A stretch of DNA of 64,000 nucleotides, taken from Sympetrum striolatum. Lineage: Eukaryota; Arthropoda; Insecta; Odonata; Libellulidae. Location: NCBI GenBank assembly GCA_947579665.1, contig OX388350.1, forward strand, positions 3,658,001-3,722,000, in the 5' to 3' direction. Below are positions 1-13,964 of this stretch, piece after piece. The notes under the pieces were generated by a model. That model did not search any database and was not told where the DNA came from. It saw only the letters and a program-made list of their open reading frames with translations. Numbering within the stretch: position 1 is the stretch's first letter; the number at the start of each line of letters is the position of its first letter. The translations under genes were made by a program, and so were the position numbers.

Positions 1-1209
1 AAAATTAAGGAAAAGAAGGGGGTTAAAATTGAAATTTTGCTAAAATTCTCCGTTTTCGATGCTTTTTTTGATCAAAATGCAAGAAAATGACGAAAATTAA
101 GTAAGAAAAGAGGGGATAAAATTGAAATTTAGCTAAAATTCTCAGTTTTTGATGCATTTTTTGATCAAAATGCAAGAAAATGACGAAAATTATGGAAGAA
201 AACGGGCATAAAATTGAAATTTCGCTAAAATTCTCCGTAATCGATGCTTTTTTTGATCAAAAAGCAAGAAAATGACGAAAATCAAGGAAAAAAAGGGGCC
301 AAAAATTGAAATTTCGCTAAAATTCTCCGTTTTCGATGCTTTTTTTGATCAAAATGCAAGAAAATTAAGGAAGGAAAGGCGATAAAAATTGATATTTCGC
401 TAAAATTCTCCGTTATCGATGCCTTTTTAATCAAAATGCAAGAAAATGACGAAAATCAAGGAAAAAAAGGTGATAAAAATTGAAACTTCGTTAAAATTCT
501 CCGTTTTCGATGCTTTTTTTGATCAATATGCAAGAAAATGACGAAAATTAAGGAAAAAAAAGGGGTTAAAATTGAAATTTCGCTAAAATTCTCCGTTTTC
601 GATGCTTTTCTTGATCAAAATCCAAGAAAATTACGAAAATTTAGGAAAAAAAGGGGGTTAAAATTGAAATTTCGCTAAAATTCTTCTTTTTCGATCCTTT
701 TTTTGATCATAATGCAAGAAAATTAAGGAAGGAAAGGGGATAAAAATTGAGATTTCGCTAAAATTCTCCGTTTTCGATGCTTTTTTTGATCAAAATGCAA
801 GAATATGACGAAAATTAAGGGAAAAAAGGCGATAAAAATTGATATTTCGCTAAAATTCTCCGTTTTCGATGCCTTTTTAATCAAAATGCAAGAAAATGAC
901 GAAAATCAAGGAAAAAAAGGTGATAAAAATTGAAACTTCGTTAAAATTCTCCGTTTTCGATGCTTTTTTTGATCAATATGCAAGAAAATGACGAAAATTA
1001 AGGAAAAAAAGGGGGTTAAAATTGAAATTTCGCTAAAATTCTCCGTTTTCGATGCTTTTCTTGATCAAAATCCAAGAAAATTACGAAAATTAAGGAAAAA
1101 AAGGGGGTTAAAATTGAAATTTCGCTAAAATTCTTCGTTTTCGATCCTTTTTTTGATCATAATGCAAGAAAATTACGAAAATTAAGGAAAAAAAGAGGGG
1201 TTAAAATTG
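1..1209 (+). repeat. Family A satellite array, about 92-bp monomer (leader of the first A-B-C cassette)
   Basis: Head-to-tail monomers of about 92 bp. Each contains, in order, GAAAATTAAGG, an A7 run, GGGG, TAAAAATTGAAATTTCGC, TAAAATTCTCCG, TTTTCGATGC, a T7 run, GATCAAAATGCAAG and AAAATGAC. GATC occurs once per monomer inside the palindrome TTTTGATCAAAA. This block includes marker variants, such as the monomer with GGAAGAAAACGGG near 190-210 and short-linker monomers with AATTAAGGAAGGAAAGG near 361 and 721, that recur before the other B blocks. No gene was seen. Open frames here are by-products of the low-complexity repeat, because 92 is not a multiple of 3. Confidence 0.95.
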
Positions 1210-2234
1210 CATCTCATTTTTATTAACGACATTTTATCGAGATATGGTAGAAAAAAGCTATGAAAATGGATAATTTTATCGAAATTTCGATTTTTTTCGT
1301 CATTTTGCCTTTAATTCCGACATTTTATCAAGATATGCTCGAAAAAAGCAATGAAAACGGATATTTTATCAAAAATCTATTTGTTTTCTTACTATTTTCT
1401 TTTAATTCCCACATTTTATCAAGATATGATCGAAAAGAGCATCAAGAACGGATAATTTTATCGAAATTTCAATTTTTTCCTCTATTTTGCCTTATTTCCA
1501 ACATTTTAACGAGATATGATCGAAAAAGCAACGAGAACGGATAATCTTAATGTAATTCCAATTTTTTCCTCGTTTTTGCCTTAATTACCGATATTTTATC
1601 GAGATATGATAGAAAAATGCAACATAAACGTATAATTGAAGAGAAATTTCACTTTTTTTCTCAATTATGCCATATTTTCGTCATTTTATTCATATATGAT
1701 CGAAAAAAGCAACGAAAAAGAATAATTATAGCGCGATTTCGTATTTTATCTCTACTTTGCCATAAGAATCGTCATTTTATCGAGATATGATGGATGAAAA
1801 GCAACGAAAACGGATAATTTTATCGAAAATTCAATTTTTTCCACATGTGAGCCTTATTTTCGACATTTTATAAAGATATGATCTAGAAAAGCAACGAAAG
1901 CGGATATTTTTTTAGCGAAATTTCAATTTTTTTTTTCTATTTTTCTTTATTTTCGACATTTTATCGAGATATGATTGAAAAAAGCTACGAAAACGGATAA
2001 TTTAATCGAAATTTCAAATATTTTCCTCTTTTTTTCTTTATTTCCGACATTTTATCGAGATATGATTGAAAAAAGCTACGAAAACGGATAATTTAATCGA
2101 AATTTCAAATATTTTCCTCTTCTTTTCTTTATTTCCGACATTTTATCGAGATATGATTGAAAAAAGCTGCGAAAACGGATAATTTTAGCGAAATATCAAT
2201 TTTTTCACTCTATTTTTCCTTTTTTTCCGACATT
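1210..2234 (-). repeat. Family B: inverted, diverged relative of satellite A (copy 1, about 11 monomers)
   Basis: Tandem units of about 90-92 bp with the recurring core ACATTTTATCGAGATATGAT, then GAAAAAAGC, ACGAAAACGGATAATTTTA, TCGAAATTTCAA and a T-rich end with CCTTAATTCC. Read against the reverse complement of family A, blocks match in the same order: AAAAAAGCA, CGAAAACGGA, AATTTTA, CGAAATTTCAATTTTT and CCTTAATT. B is therefore the same satellite family in opposite orientation, diverged by roughly a quarter of positions by eye. Copy 1 has one extra near-identical monomer around 2040-2135 compared with the copies at 28588 and 49478. An open frame at 1260-1544 is not a gene. Confidence 0.9.
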
Positions 2235-3028
2235 GACCTCGAGGAGTCAACCTTCCAGAGTCGACCCTTTGGAGTAGACCACCAGGAGTCAAAATCCTGG
2301 AGTCAATCTCCCGGATTCCACCTCCCGGATTCCACCTCCCGGAGTCAACCTGACGATGTCGATCTCTGGTTATTGACTTCGGGCCATAGACCTCGGGCCT
2401 TTGACCTCAGGTAATCAACCTCGGGTCATTCACCTCGGGTCATAGACCTCGGGTCATCTACCTCGGGTCATCTACCTCGGGTCCTAGACCGTAAGTCATC
2501 CTAGAATCGACGTCCTGGAGTCGACGTCCCGGAGTCAACCACCCGGAGTAGACCTACCGGAGTCGACCTCCAGGTGTCGTTATCCCAGATTTGACCTCCC
2601 GGAGTCGACCTCCTTGAGTCCACCTCCCAGAGTCGACCTCACCAAATCGATCTCCCAGAGTTGACCTCCTGGAGTCGACCTCCCGGAGTCGCTATCATGG
2701 AGTTGACCTCCCGGAGTTGACATCATGGAGTCGATCTCTGGTTATTGACTGCGGGCAATAGACCTCGGGCCTTCGACCTCAGGTCATCCACCTCAGGTCA
2801 TCGACCTCGGGTCTTCGACCTCGGGTCATCTACCGCAGGTCCTAGACCGTATTTCATCCAAGAATCGACGTCCTGGAGTAGATGTCCCGGAGTCGACCTC
2901 CCGGAGTCGACCTCGGGTCACTGTCCTTGGGTCATTGACTTCGGGTCATCGACCTCGGGTAATCGACCTCGGGTCATTGACCTCGGGTCATTGACCTCGG
3001 GTCATCGACCTCGGGTCATCGATCTCGA
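2235..3028. repeat. Family C: GC-richer 14-bp minisatellite (copy 1)
   Basis: Tandem 14-bp units of two kinds. Type 1 is close to GACCTCCCGGAGTC and type 2 is close to GACCTCGGGTCATC. They form alternating domains: mainly type 1 to about 2350, type 2 to about 2480, type 1 to about 2740, type 2 to about 2840, type 1 to about 2915, then type 2 to the end. A linker close to GATCTCTGGTTATTGAC marks type changes. Most units carry a CpG, in contrast to the AT-rich surroundings. Because 14 bp x 3 equals 42 nt, the array reads as a 14-residue peptide repeat on one strand. This follows from the period and is not evidence of a protein. Confidence 0.93.
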
Positions 3029-6000
3029 AATGCTTTTTTTGATCAAAATGCAAGAAAATGACGAAAATTAAGGAAAAAAAGGGGGTTCAAATTGAAATTT
3101 CTCTAATTTACTACGTTTTCGATGCATTTTTTGATCAAAAAGCAAGAAAATGACGAAAATTAAGGAAAAAAAGGGGCCAAAAATTGAAATATCGCTAAAA
3201 ATCTCCATTATCGATGCTTCTTTTGATCAAAAGAAAGAAAATGACGAAAATTAAGGAAAAAAAGGGGATAATAATTGAAATTTCACTTAAATTCTCCGTA
3301 ACCGATGCTTTCTATGATCAAAATGCAAGAAAATGACGAAAATTAAGGAAAAAAAGGGGGTAAAAATTGAAATTTCGCTAAAATTCTCCGTTTTCGATTT
3401 TTTTTTGATCAAATTGCAAGAAAATTACGAAAATTAAGGAAAAAAAGAGGGGTTAAATTTGAAATTTTGCTAATATTCTCCGTTTTCGATGCTTTTTTTG
3501 ATCAAAATGCAAGAAAATGACGAAAATTTAGGGAAAAAAGTGGATAAATATTGAAATTTCGCTAAAATTCTCCGTTTTCTATGCTTTTTTTGATCAAAAT
3601 GAAAGAAAATGACGAAAATTAAGGATAAAAAGTGGATAATAATGGAAATTTCGCTAAAATTCTCCGTTTTCGATGCTTTTTTTGATATAAAATCAAGAAA
3701 ATGACGAAAATTAAGGAAAAAAAGGGGGTAAAAATTGAAATTTCGCTAAAATTCACCGTTTTCGATGCTTTTTTTGATCAAATTGCAAGAAAATTACGAA
3801 AATTAAGGAAAAAAAGACGGGTTAAATTTGAAATTTTGCTAATATTCTCCGTTTTCGATGCTTTTTTTGATCAAAATGCAAAAAAATGACGAAAATTTAG
3901 GGAAAAAAGTGGATAAATATTGAAATTTCGCTAAAATTCTCCGTTTTCTATGCTTTTTTTGATCAAAATGAAAGAAAATGACGAAAATTAAGGATAAAAA
4001 GTGGATAATAATGGAAATTTCGCTAAAATTCTCCGTTTTCGATGCTTTTTTTGATCAAAAATCAAGAAAATGACGAAAATTAAGGTAAAAAATGGGATAA
4101 AAATTTACATTTCGCTAAAATTCTCCGTATTCTATGCTTTTTTTGATCAAAATGCAAGAAACTGACGAAAATTAAGAGAAAAAGTGGATAAAAATTGAAA
4201 TTTCGCTAAAATTCTCCGTTTTCGATGTTTTTTTTTATCAAAATGCAAGAAAATGACGAAAATTAAGGAAAAAAAGGGGATAAAAATTGAAATTTCGCTA
4301 AAATTCTCCATTTTCGATGCTTTTTTTGATCAAAATGCAATAAAATGACGAAGATTAAGGTCAAAAAAGGGGATAAAAATTGAAATATCGCTAAAATTCT
4401 CAGTTTTCGTTGCTTTTTTTGATCAAAATGCAGGAAATAGACGAAAATTAAGGAGAAAAAGGGGGTAAAAATTGAAATTTCGCTAAATTTCTCCGTTTTC
4501 GATGCTTTTTTTGATCAAAATGCAAGAAAATGACCAAAAGTGAGGAAAAAAGGGGGTTAAAATTGAAATTTCGCTCAAATTCTCCGTTTTTGATGCATTT
4601 TTTGATCAAAATGAAAGAAAATGACGAAAATTAAGGAAAAAAAGTGATTAAAAATCGAAATTCCGCTAAAATTCTAAGTTTTCGATGCTTTCTTTGATCA
4701 AAATGCAAGAAAATGACGAAAATTAAGGAAAAAAAGGGGATAAAAATTGAAATATTCTAAAACTCTCAGTTTTTGATGCTTTTTTTGATCAAAATGCAAG
4801 ATAATGACGAAAATTAAGGATAATAAGGGGATAAAAATTGAGATTTCGCTAAAATTCTCAGTTTTCGATGCTTTTTTTGATCAAAATCCAAGAAAATGAC
4901 GAAAATTAAGGAAAAAAAGGGGGAAAAAAATTAAATTTCGCTAAAATTCTCCGTTTTCGATGCTTTTTTTGATCAAAATGAAAGAAAATGACGAAAATTA
5001 AGGAAAAAAAAGTGGATAAAAATGGAAATTTCGCTAAAATTCTCCGTTTTCGATGATTTTTTTATCAAAATGCAAGAAAATGACGAAAATTAAGGGAAAA
5101 AAGGGGTTAAAAATTGAAATTTCGCTAAAATTCTCCGTTTTCCATGCTTTTTTTGATCAAAATGCAATAAAATGACGAAAATTAAGAGGAAAAGGGGATA
5201 AAATTTAAAATTTCGCTAAAATTCTCCTTTTTCGATGTTTTTTTTTATCAAAATACAAGAAAATGACGAAAATTAAGGAAAAAAAGGGATTCAAAATTGA
5301 AATTTCGCTAAAATTCTCAGTTTTCGATGCTTTCTTTGATCAAAATGCAAGAAAATGACGAAAATTAAGGAAAAAAAGGGGATAAAAATTGAAATATTCT
5401 AAAATTCTCAGTTTTCGATGCTTTTTTTGATCAAAATGCAAGAAAATGACGAAAATAAAGGATAAGAAGGGGATAAAAATTGAGATTTCGCTAAATTTCT
5501 CCGTTTTCGATGCTTTTTTTGATCAATATGCAAGAAAATGACGAAAATTAAGGAAAAAAAGGGGATAAAAATTGAAATTTCGCTTAAATTCTCCGTTACC
5601 GATGCTTTCTATGATCAAAATGCAAGAAAATGACGAAAATTAAGGAAAAAAAGGGGGTAAAAATTGATATTTCCCTAAATTTCTCCGTTTTCGATGCTTT
5701 TTTTGATCAAAATGCAAGAAAATGACGAAAATTAAGGAAAAAAAAGGGGGTTAAAATGGAAATTTCGCTAAAATTCTCCGTTTTCGATGCATTTTTTGAT
5801 CAAAATGCAAGAAAATGATGATAATTAATGGAAAAAAGGGGATAAAAATTGAAATTTCGCTAAAATTCTTCGTTTTCCATGCTTTTTTTAATCAAAATGC
5901 AAGAAAATGACGAAAATTAAGGAAAAAAATGGGTTTAAAATTGAAATTTCGCTAAAATTCTCAGTTTTCGATGCTTTTTTTTGATCAAAATGCAAGAAAA

Positions 6001-9000
6001 TGACGAAAATTAAGGAAAAAAAGGGGATAAAAATTGAAATTTCGCTAAAATTCTCCGTTTTCGATGCTTTTCTTGATCAAAATGCAAGAAAATGACGAAA
6101 ATTAAGTAAAAAAAGGGTATAAAAATTGAAAATTCGCTAAAATTCACCGTTTCGATGCTTTCTTTGATCAAAATGCAAGAAAATGATGAAAATTAAGGAA
6201 AAAAAGGGGATAAAAATTGAAAAATCGCAACAAATCTCAGTATTCGATGCTTCTTTTGATCGAAATGCAAGAAAATGACGAAAATTAAGGAAACAAGAGG
6301 AAAAAAATTGAAATTTCGCTAAAATTCTCAGTTTTCGATGCTTTTTTTGATCAAAATGCAAAAAATTTATGAAAATTAAGGAAAAAAAGGGGGAAAAAAA
6401 TTAAATTTCGCTAAAATTCTCCGTTTTCGATGCTTTTTTTGATCAAAATGAAAGAAAATGACGAAAATTAAGGAAAAAAAAGTGGATAAAAATGGAAATT
6501 TCGCTAAAATTCTCCGTTTTCGATGATTTTTTTATCAAAATGCAAGAAAATGACGAAAATTAAGGGAAAAAAGGGGTTAAAAATTGAAATTTCGCTAAAA
6601 TTCTCCGTTTTCCATGCTTTTTTTGATCAAAATGCAATAAAATGACGAAAATTAAGAGGAAAAGGGGATAAAATTTAAAATTTCGCTAAAATTCTCCTTT
6701 TTCGATGTTTTTTTTTATCAAAATACAAGAAAATGACGAAAATTAAGGAAAAAAAGGGATTAAAAATTGAAATTTCGCTAAAATTCTCAGTTTTCGATGC
6801 TTTCTTTGATCAAAATGCAAGAAAATGACGAAAAATTAAGGAAAAAAAGGGGATAAAAATTGAAATATTCTAAAATTCTCAGTTTTCGATGCTTTTTTTT
6901 ATCAAAATGCAAGAAAATGACGAAAATTAAGGATAAGAAGGGGATAAAAATTGAAATTTCGCTAAATTTCTCCGTTTTCGATGCTTTTTTTGATCAATAT
7001 GCAAGAAAATGACGAAAATTAAGGAAAAAAAGGGGATAAAAATTGAAATTTCGCTTAAATTCTCCGTTTTCGATGCTTTTTTTGATCAAAATGCAAGAAA
7101 ATGACCAAAAGAAAGGAAAAAAAGGAGGTTTAAATTGAAATTGCTCTAAAATTCTCCGTTTTCGATGCATTTTTTGATCAAAATGCAAGAAAATGACAAA
7201 AATTAAGGGAAAAAAGGGGGTTAAAATTGAAATTTCGCTAAAATTCTCAGTTTTCGATGCTTTTTTTGATCAAAATGCAAGAAAATGACGAAAATTAAGG
7301 AAAAAAAGGGGATAATAATTGAAATATCGCTTAAATTCTCCGTAACCGATGCTTTCTATGATCAAAATGCAAGAAAATGACGAAAATTAAGGAAAAAAAG
7401 GGGGTAAAAATTGAAATTTCGCTAAAATTCTCCGTTTTCGATTTTTTTTTGATCAAATTGCAAGAAAATTACGAAAATTAAGGAAAAAAAGAGGGGTTAA
7501 ATTTGAAATTTTGCTAATATTCTCCGTTTTCGATGCTTTTTTTGATCAAAATGCAAGAAAATGACGAAAATTTAGGGAAAAAAGTGGATAAATATTGAAA
7601 TTTCGCTAAAATTCTCCGTTTTCTATGCTTTTTTTGATCAAAATGAAAGAAAATGACGAAAATTAAGGAAAAAAAGTGGATAATAATGGAAATTTCGCTA
7701 AAATTCTCCGTTTTCGATGCTTTTTTTGATCAAAAATCAAGAAAATGACGAAAATTAAGGTAAAAAATGGGATAAAAATTTACATTTCGCTAAAATTCTC
7801 CGTATTCTATGCTTTTTTTGATCAAAATGCAAGAAAAAGACGAAAATTAAGAGAAAAAGGGGATAAAAATTGAAATTTCGCTAAAATTCTCCGTTTTCGA
7901 TGTTTTTTTTTATCAAAATGCAAGAAAATGACGAAAATTAAGGAAAAAAAGGGGATAAAAATTCAAATTTCGCTAAAATTCTCCATTTTCGATGCTTTTC
8001 TTGATCAAAATGCAATAAAATGACGAAAATTAAGGTCAAAAAAGGGGATAAAAATTGAAATATCGCTAAAATTCTCAGTTTTCGATGCTTTTTTTGATCA
8101 AAATGCAAGAAATAGACAAAAATTAAGGAGAAAAAGGGGGTAAAAATTGAAATTTCGCTAAATTCTCCGTTTTCGATGCTTTTTTTGATCAAAATGCAAG
8201 AAAAAGACCAAAAGTGAGGAAAAAAGGGGGTTAAAATTGAAATTTCGCTCAAATTCTCCGTTTTTGATGCATTTTTTGATCAAAATGAAAGAAAATGACG
8301 AAAATTAAGGAAAAAAAGTGATTAAAAATTGAAATTCCGCTAAAATTCTCAGTTTTCGATGCTTTCTTTGATCAAAATGCAAGAAAATGACGAAAATTAA
8401 GGAAAAAAAGGGGATAAAAATTGAAATTTCGCTAAAATTCTCCGTTTTCGATTCTTTTCTTGATCAAAATGCAAGAAAATGACGAAAATTAAGTAAAAAA
8501 AGGGGATAAAAATTGAAAATTCGCTAAAATTCACCGTTTCGATGCTTTCTTTGATCAAAATGCAAGAAAATGATGAAAATTAAGGAAAAATAGGGGATAA
8601 AAATTGAAAAATCGCTACAAATCTCAGTATTCGATGCTTTATTTGATCGAAATGCAAGAAAATGAAGAAAATTAAGGAAACAAGGGGAAAAAAATTGAAA
8701 TTTCGCTACCATTCTCAGTTTTCGATGCTTTTTTTGATCAAAATGCAAAAAATTTATGAAAATTAAGGAAAAAAAGGGAGAAAAAAATTAAATTTCGCTA
8801 AAATTCTCCGTTTTCGATGCTTTTTTTGATCAAAATGAAAGAAAATGACGAAAATTAAGGAAAAAAAAGTGGATAAAAATGGAAATTTCGCTAAAATTCT
8901 CCGTTTTCGATGATTTTTTTATCAAAATGCAAGAAAATGACGAAAATTAAGGGAAAAAAGGGGTTAAAAATTGAAATTTCGCTAAAATTCTCCGTTTTCC

Positions 9001-12000
9001 ATGCTTTTTTTGATCAAAATGCAATAAAATGACGAAAATTAAGAGAAAAAGGGATAAAAATTAAAATTTCGCTAAAATTCTCCTTTTTCGATGTTTTTTT
9101 TATCAAAATGCAAGAAAATGACGAAAATTAAGGAAAAAAAGGGATTAAAAATTGAAATTTCGCTAAAATTCTCAGTTTTCGATGCTTTCTTTGATCAAAA
9201 TGCAAGAAAATGACGAAAATTAAGGAAAAAAAGGGGATAAAAATTGAAATATTCTAAAATTCTCAGTTTTCGATGATTTTTTTGATCAAAATGCAAGAAA
9301 ATGACGAAAATTAAGGATAAGAAGGGGAGAAAAATTGAAATTTCGCTAAATTTCTCCGTTTTCGATGCTTTTTTTGATCAAAATGCAAGAAAATGACGAA
9401 AATTAAGGAAAAAAAGGGGATAAAAATTGAAATTTCGCTTAAATTCTCCGTTACCGATGCTTTCTATGATCAAAATGCAAGAAAATGACGAATATTAAGG
9501 AAAAAAAGGGGGTAAAAATTGAAATTTCGCTAAATTTCTCCGTTTTCGATGCTTTTTTTGATCAAAATGCAAGAAAATGACCAAAAGAAAGGAAAAAAAA
9601 GGAGGTTTAAATTGAAATTGCTCTAAAATTCTCCGTTTTCGATGCATTTTTTGATCAAAATGCAAGAAAATGACGAAAATTAAGGGAAAAAAGGGGTTAA
9701 AATTGAAATTTCGCTAAAATTCTCAGTTTTCGATGCTTTTTTTGATCAAAATGCAAGAAAATGACGAAAATTAAGGAAAAAAAGGGGATAATAATTGAAA
9801 TTTCACTTAAATTCTCCGTAACCGATGCTTTCTATGATCAAAATGCAAGAAAATGACGAAAATTAAGGAAAAAAAGGGGGTAAAAATTGAAATTTCGCTA
9901 AAATTCTCCGTTTTCGATTTTTTTTGATCAAATTGCAAGAAAATTACGAAAATTAAGGAAAAAAAGAGGGGTTAAATTTGAAATTTTGCTAATATTCTCC
10001 GTTTTCGATGCTTTTTTTGATCAAAATGCAAGAAAATGACGAAAATTTAGGGAAAAAAGTGGATAAATATTGAAATTTTGCTAAAATTCTCCGTTTTCTA
10101 TGCTTTTTTTGATCAAAATGAAAGAAAATGACGAAAATTAAGGATAAAAAGTGGATAATAATGGAAATTTCGCTAAAATTCTCCGTTTTCGATGCTTTTT
10201 TTGATCAAAAATCAATAAAATGACGAAAATTAAGGTAAAAAATGGGATAAAAATTCACATTTCGCTAAAATTCTCCGTATTCTATGCTTTTTTTGATCAA
10301 AATGCAAGAAAAAGACGAAAATTAAGAAAAAAGGGGATAAAAATTGAAATTTCGCTAAAATTCTCCGTTTTCGATGTTTTTTTTATCAAAATGCAAGAAA
10401 ATGACGAAAATTAAGGAAAAAAAGGGGATAAAAATTGAAATTTCGCTAAAATTCTCCATTTTCGATGCTTTTTTTGATCAAAATGCAATAAAATGACTAA
10501 AATTAAGGTCAAAAAAGGGGATAAGAATTGAAATATCGCTAAAATTCTCAGTTTTCGATGCTTTTTTTGATCAAAATGCAGGAAATAGACGAAAATTAAG
10601 GAAAAAAAGAGGGGTTAAAATTGAAATTTTGCTAATATTCTCCGTTTTCGATGCTTTTTTTGATCAAAATGCAAGAAAATGACGAAAATTAAGGAAAAAA
10701 AGGGGATAATAATTGAAATTTCACTTAAATTCTCCGTAACCGATGCTTTCTATGATCAAAATGCAAGAAAATGACGAAAATTAAGGAAAAAAAGGGGGTA
10801 AAAATTGAAATTTCGCTAAAATTCACCGTTTTCGATGCTTTTTTTGATCAAATTGCAAGAAAATTACGAAAATTAAGGAAAAAAAGACGGGTTAAATTTG
10901 AAATTTTGCTAATATTCTCCGTTTTCGATGCTTTTTTTGATCAAAATGCAAGAAAATGACGAAAATTTAGGGAAAAAAGTGGATAAATATTGAAATTTCG
11001 CTAAAATTCTCCGTTTTCTATGCTTTTTTTGATCAAAATGAAAGAAAATGACGAAAATTAAGGATAAAAAGTGGATAATAATGGAAATTTCGCTAAAATT
11101 CTCCGTTTTCGATGCTTTTTTTGATCAAAAATCAAGAAAATGACGAAAATTAAGGTAAAAAATGGGATAAAAATTTACATTTCGCTAAAATTCTCCGTAT
11201 TCTATGCTTTTTTTGATCAAAATGCAAGAAAATGACGAAAATTAAGAGAAAAAGGGGATAAAAATTGAAATTTCGCTAAAATTCTCCGTTTTCGATGTTT
11301 TTTTTTATCAAAATGCAAGAAAATGACGAAAATTAAGGAAAAAAAGGGGATAAAAATTGAAATTTCGCTAAAATTCTCCATTTTCGATGCTTTTTTTGAT
11401 CAAAATGCAATAAAATGACGAAAATTAAGGTCAAAAAAGGGGATAAAAATTGAAATATCGCTAAAATTCTCAGTTTTCGTTGCTTTTTTTGATCAAAATG
11501 CAGGAAATAGACGAAAATTAAGGAGAAAAAGGGGGTAAAAATTGAAATTTTGCTAAATTTCTCCGTTTTCGATGCTTTTTTTGATCAAAATGCAAGAAAA
11601 TGACCAAAAGTGAGGAAAAAAGGGGGTTAAAATTGAAATTTCGCTCAAATTCTCCGTTTTTGATGCATTTTTTGATCAAAATGAAAGAAAATGACGAAAA
11701 TTAAGGAAAAAAAGTGATTAAAAATCGAAATTCCGCTAAAATTCTCAGTTTTCGATGCTTTCTTTGATCAAAATGCAAGAAAATGACGAAAATTAAGGAA
11801 AAAAAGGGGATAAAAATTGAAATATTCTAAAATTCTCAGTTTTTGATGCTTTTTTTGATCAAAATGCAAGAAAATGACGAAAATTAAGGATAATAAGGGG
11901 ATAAAAATTGAAATTTCGCTAAAATTCTCAGTTTTCGATGCTTTTTTTGATCAAAATGCAAGAAAATGACGAAAATTTAGGGAAAAAAGTGGATAAATAT

Positions 12001-13964
12001 TGAAATTTCGCTAAAATTCTCCGTTTTCTATGCTTTTTTTGATCAAAATGAAAGAAAATGACGAAAATTAAGGAAAAAAAGTGGATAATAATGGAAATTT
12101 CGCAAAAATTCTCCGTTTTCGATGCTTTTTTTGATCAAAATGCAAGAAAATGACGAACATTAAGGGAAAAAATGGGATAAAAATTGAAATTTCGCTAAAA
12201 TTCTCCGTATTCCATGCTTTTTTTGATCAAAATGCAAGAAAATGACGAAAACTAAGAGAAAAAGGGGATAAAAATTGAAATTTCGCTAAAATTCTCCGTT
12301 TTCGATGTTTTTTTATCAAAATGCAAGAAAATGACGAAAATTAAGGAAAAAAAGGGGATAAAAATTGAAATTTCGCTAAAATTCTCAGTTTTCGATGCTT
12401 TCTTTGATCAAAATGCAAGAAAATGACGAAAATTAAGGATAAGAAGGGGATAAAAATTGAAATTTCGCTAAATTTCTCCGTTTTCGATGATTTTTTTGAT
12501 CAAAATGCAAGAAAATGACGAAAATTAAGGAAAAAAATGGGATAAAAATTGAAATTTCGCTTAAATTCTCCGTTACCGATGCTTTTTTTGATCAAAATGC
12601 AAGAAAATGACCAAAAGAAAGGAAAAAAAGGAGGTTTAAATTGAAATTTCGCTAAAATTCTCCGTTTTCGATGCATTTTTTGATCAAAATGCAAGAAAAT
12701 GACAAAATTAAGGGAAAAAAGGGGGTTAAAATTGAAATTTCGCAAAAATTCTCAGTTTTTGATGCTTTTTTTTGATCAAAGTATAAGAAAGTTATGAAAA
12801 TTTAGGAAAAAAAGGGGATAAAAAAATTAAATTTCGCTAAAATTCTCCGTTTTCGATGCTTTTTTTGATCAAAATGCAAGAAAATGACGAAAATTAAGGA
12901 AAAAAAGGGGGTTAAAATTGAAATTTCACTAAAATTCTCCGTTTTCGATTTTTTTTTGATCAAATTGCAAGAAAATGACGAAAATTAAGGAAAAAAAGGG
13001 GGTTAAAATTGAAATTTCACTAAAATTCTCCGTTTTCGATGCTTTTTTTGATCAAAATGCAAGAAAATGACGAAAATTTAGGGAAAAAAGTGGATAATTA
13101 TTGAAATTTCGCTAAAATTCTCCGTTTTCTATGCTTTTTTTGATCAAAATGAAAGAAAATGACGAAAATTAAGGAAAAAAAGTGGATAATAATGGAAATT
13201 TCGCTAAAATTCTCCGTTTTCGTTGCTTTTTTTGATCAAAATGCAAGAAAATGACGAACATTAAGGTAAAAAATGGGATAAAAATTGACATTTCGCTAAA
13301 ATTCTCCGTATTCTATGCTTTTTTTGATCAAAATGCAAGAAAATGACGAAAATTAAGAGAAAAAGGGGATAAAAATTGAAATTTCGCTAAAATTCTCCGT
13401 TTTCGATGTTTTTTTTTATCAAAATGCAAGAAAATGACGAAAATTAAGGATAAAAAGGGGATAAAAATTGAAATTTCGCTAAAATTCTCCATTTTCGATG
13501 CTTTTTTTGATCAAAATGCAAAAAATGACGAAAATTAAGGAAAAAAAGGGGATAAATATTGAAATATTCTAAAATTCTCAGTTTTTGATGCTTTTTTTGA
13601 TCAAAATGTAAGAAAATGACGAAAATTAAGAATAAGAAGGGGATAAAAATTGAAATTTCGCTAAAATTCTCAGTTTTCGATGCTTTTTTTGATCAAAACG
13701 CAAGAAAATGACGAAAATTAAGGAAAAAAAGGGGATAATAATTGAAATTTCGCTTAAATTCTCCGTAACCGATGCTTTCTATGATCAAAATGCAAGAAAA
13801 TGACGAAAATTAAGGAAAAAAAGGGGGTAAAAATTAAAATTTCGCTAAATTTCTCCGTTTTCGATGCTTTTTTTGATCAAAATGCAAGAAAATGACCAAA
13901 AGAAAGGAAAAAAAGGAGGTTTAAATTGAAATTTCGCTAAAATTCTCCGTTTTCGATGTATTTT

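Noticed and set aside
2745..3071. 108-codon frame with a 14-residue repeat (also at 24382 and 50910)
   Set aside because: It is produced by the 14-bp period of family C (3 x 14 = 42 nt). The frame runs on into satellite A and shows no start context or conserved non-repeat domain.
1..13964. CRISPR-like array
   Set aside because: Repeats are directly tandem without unique spacers, and the DNA is clearly eukaryotic.
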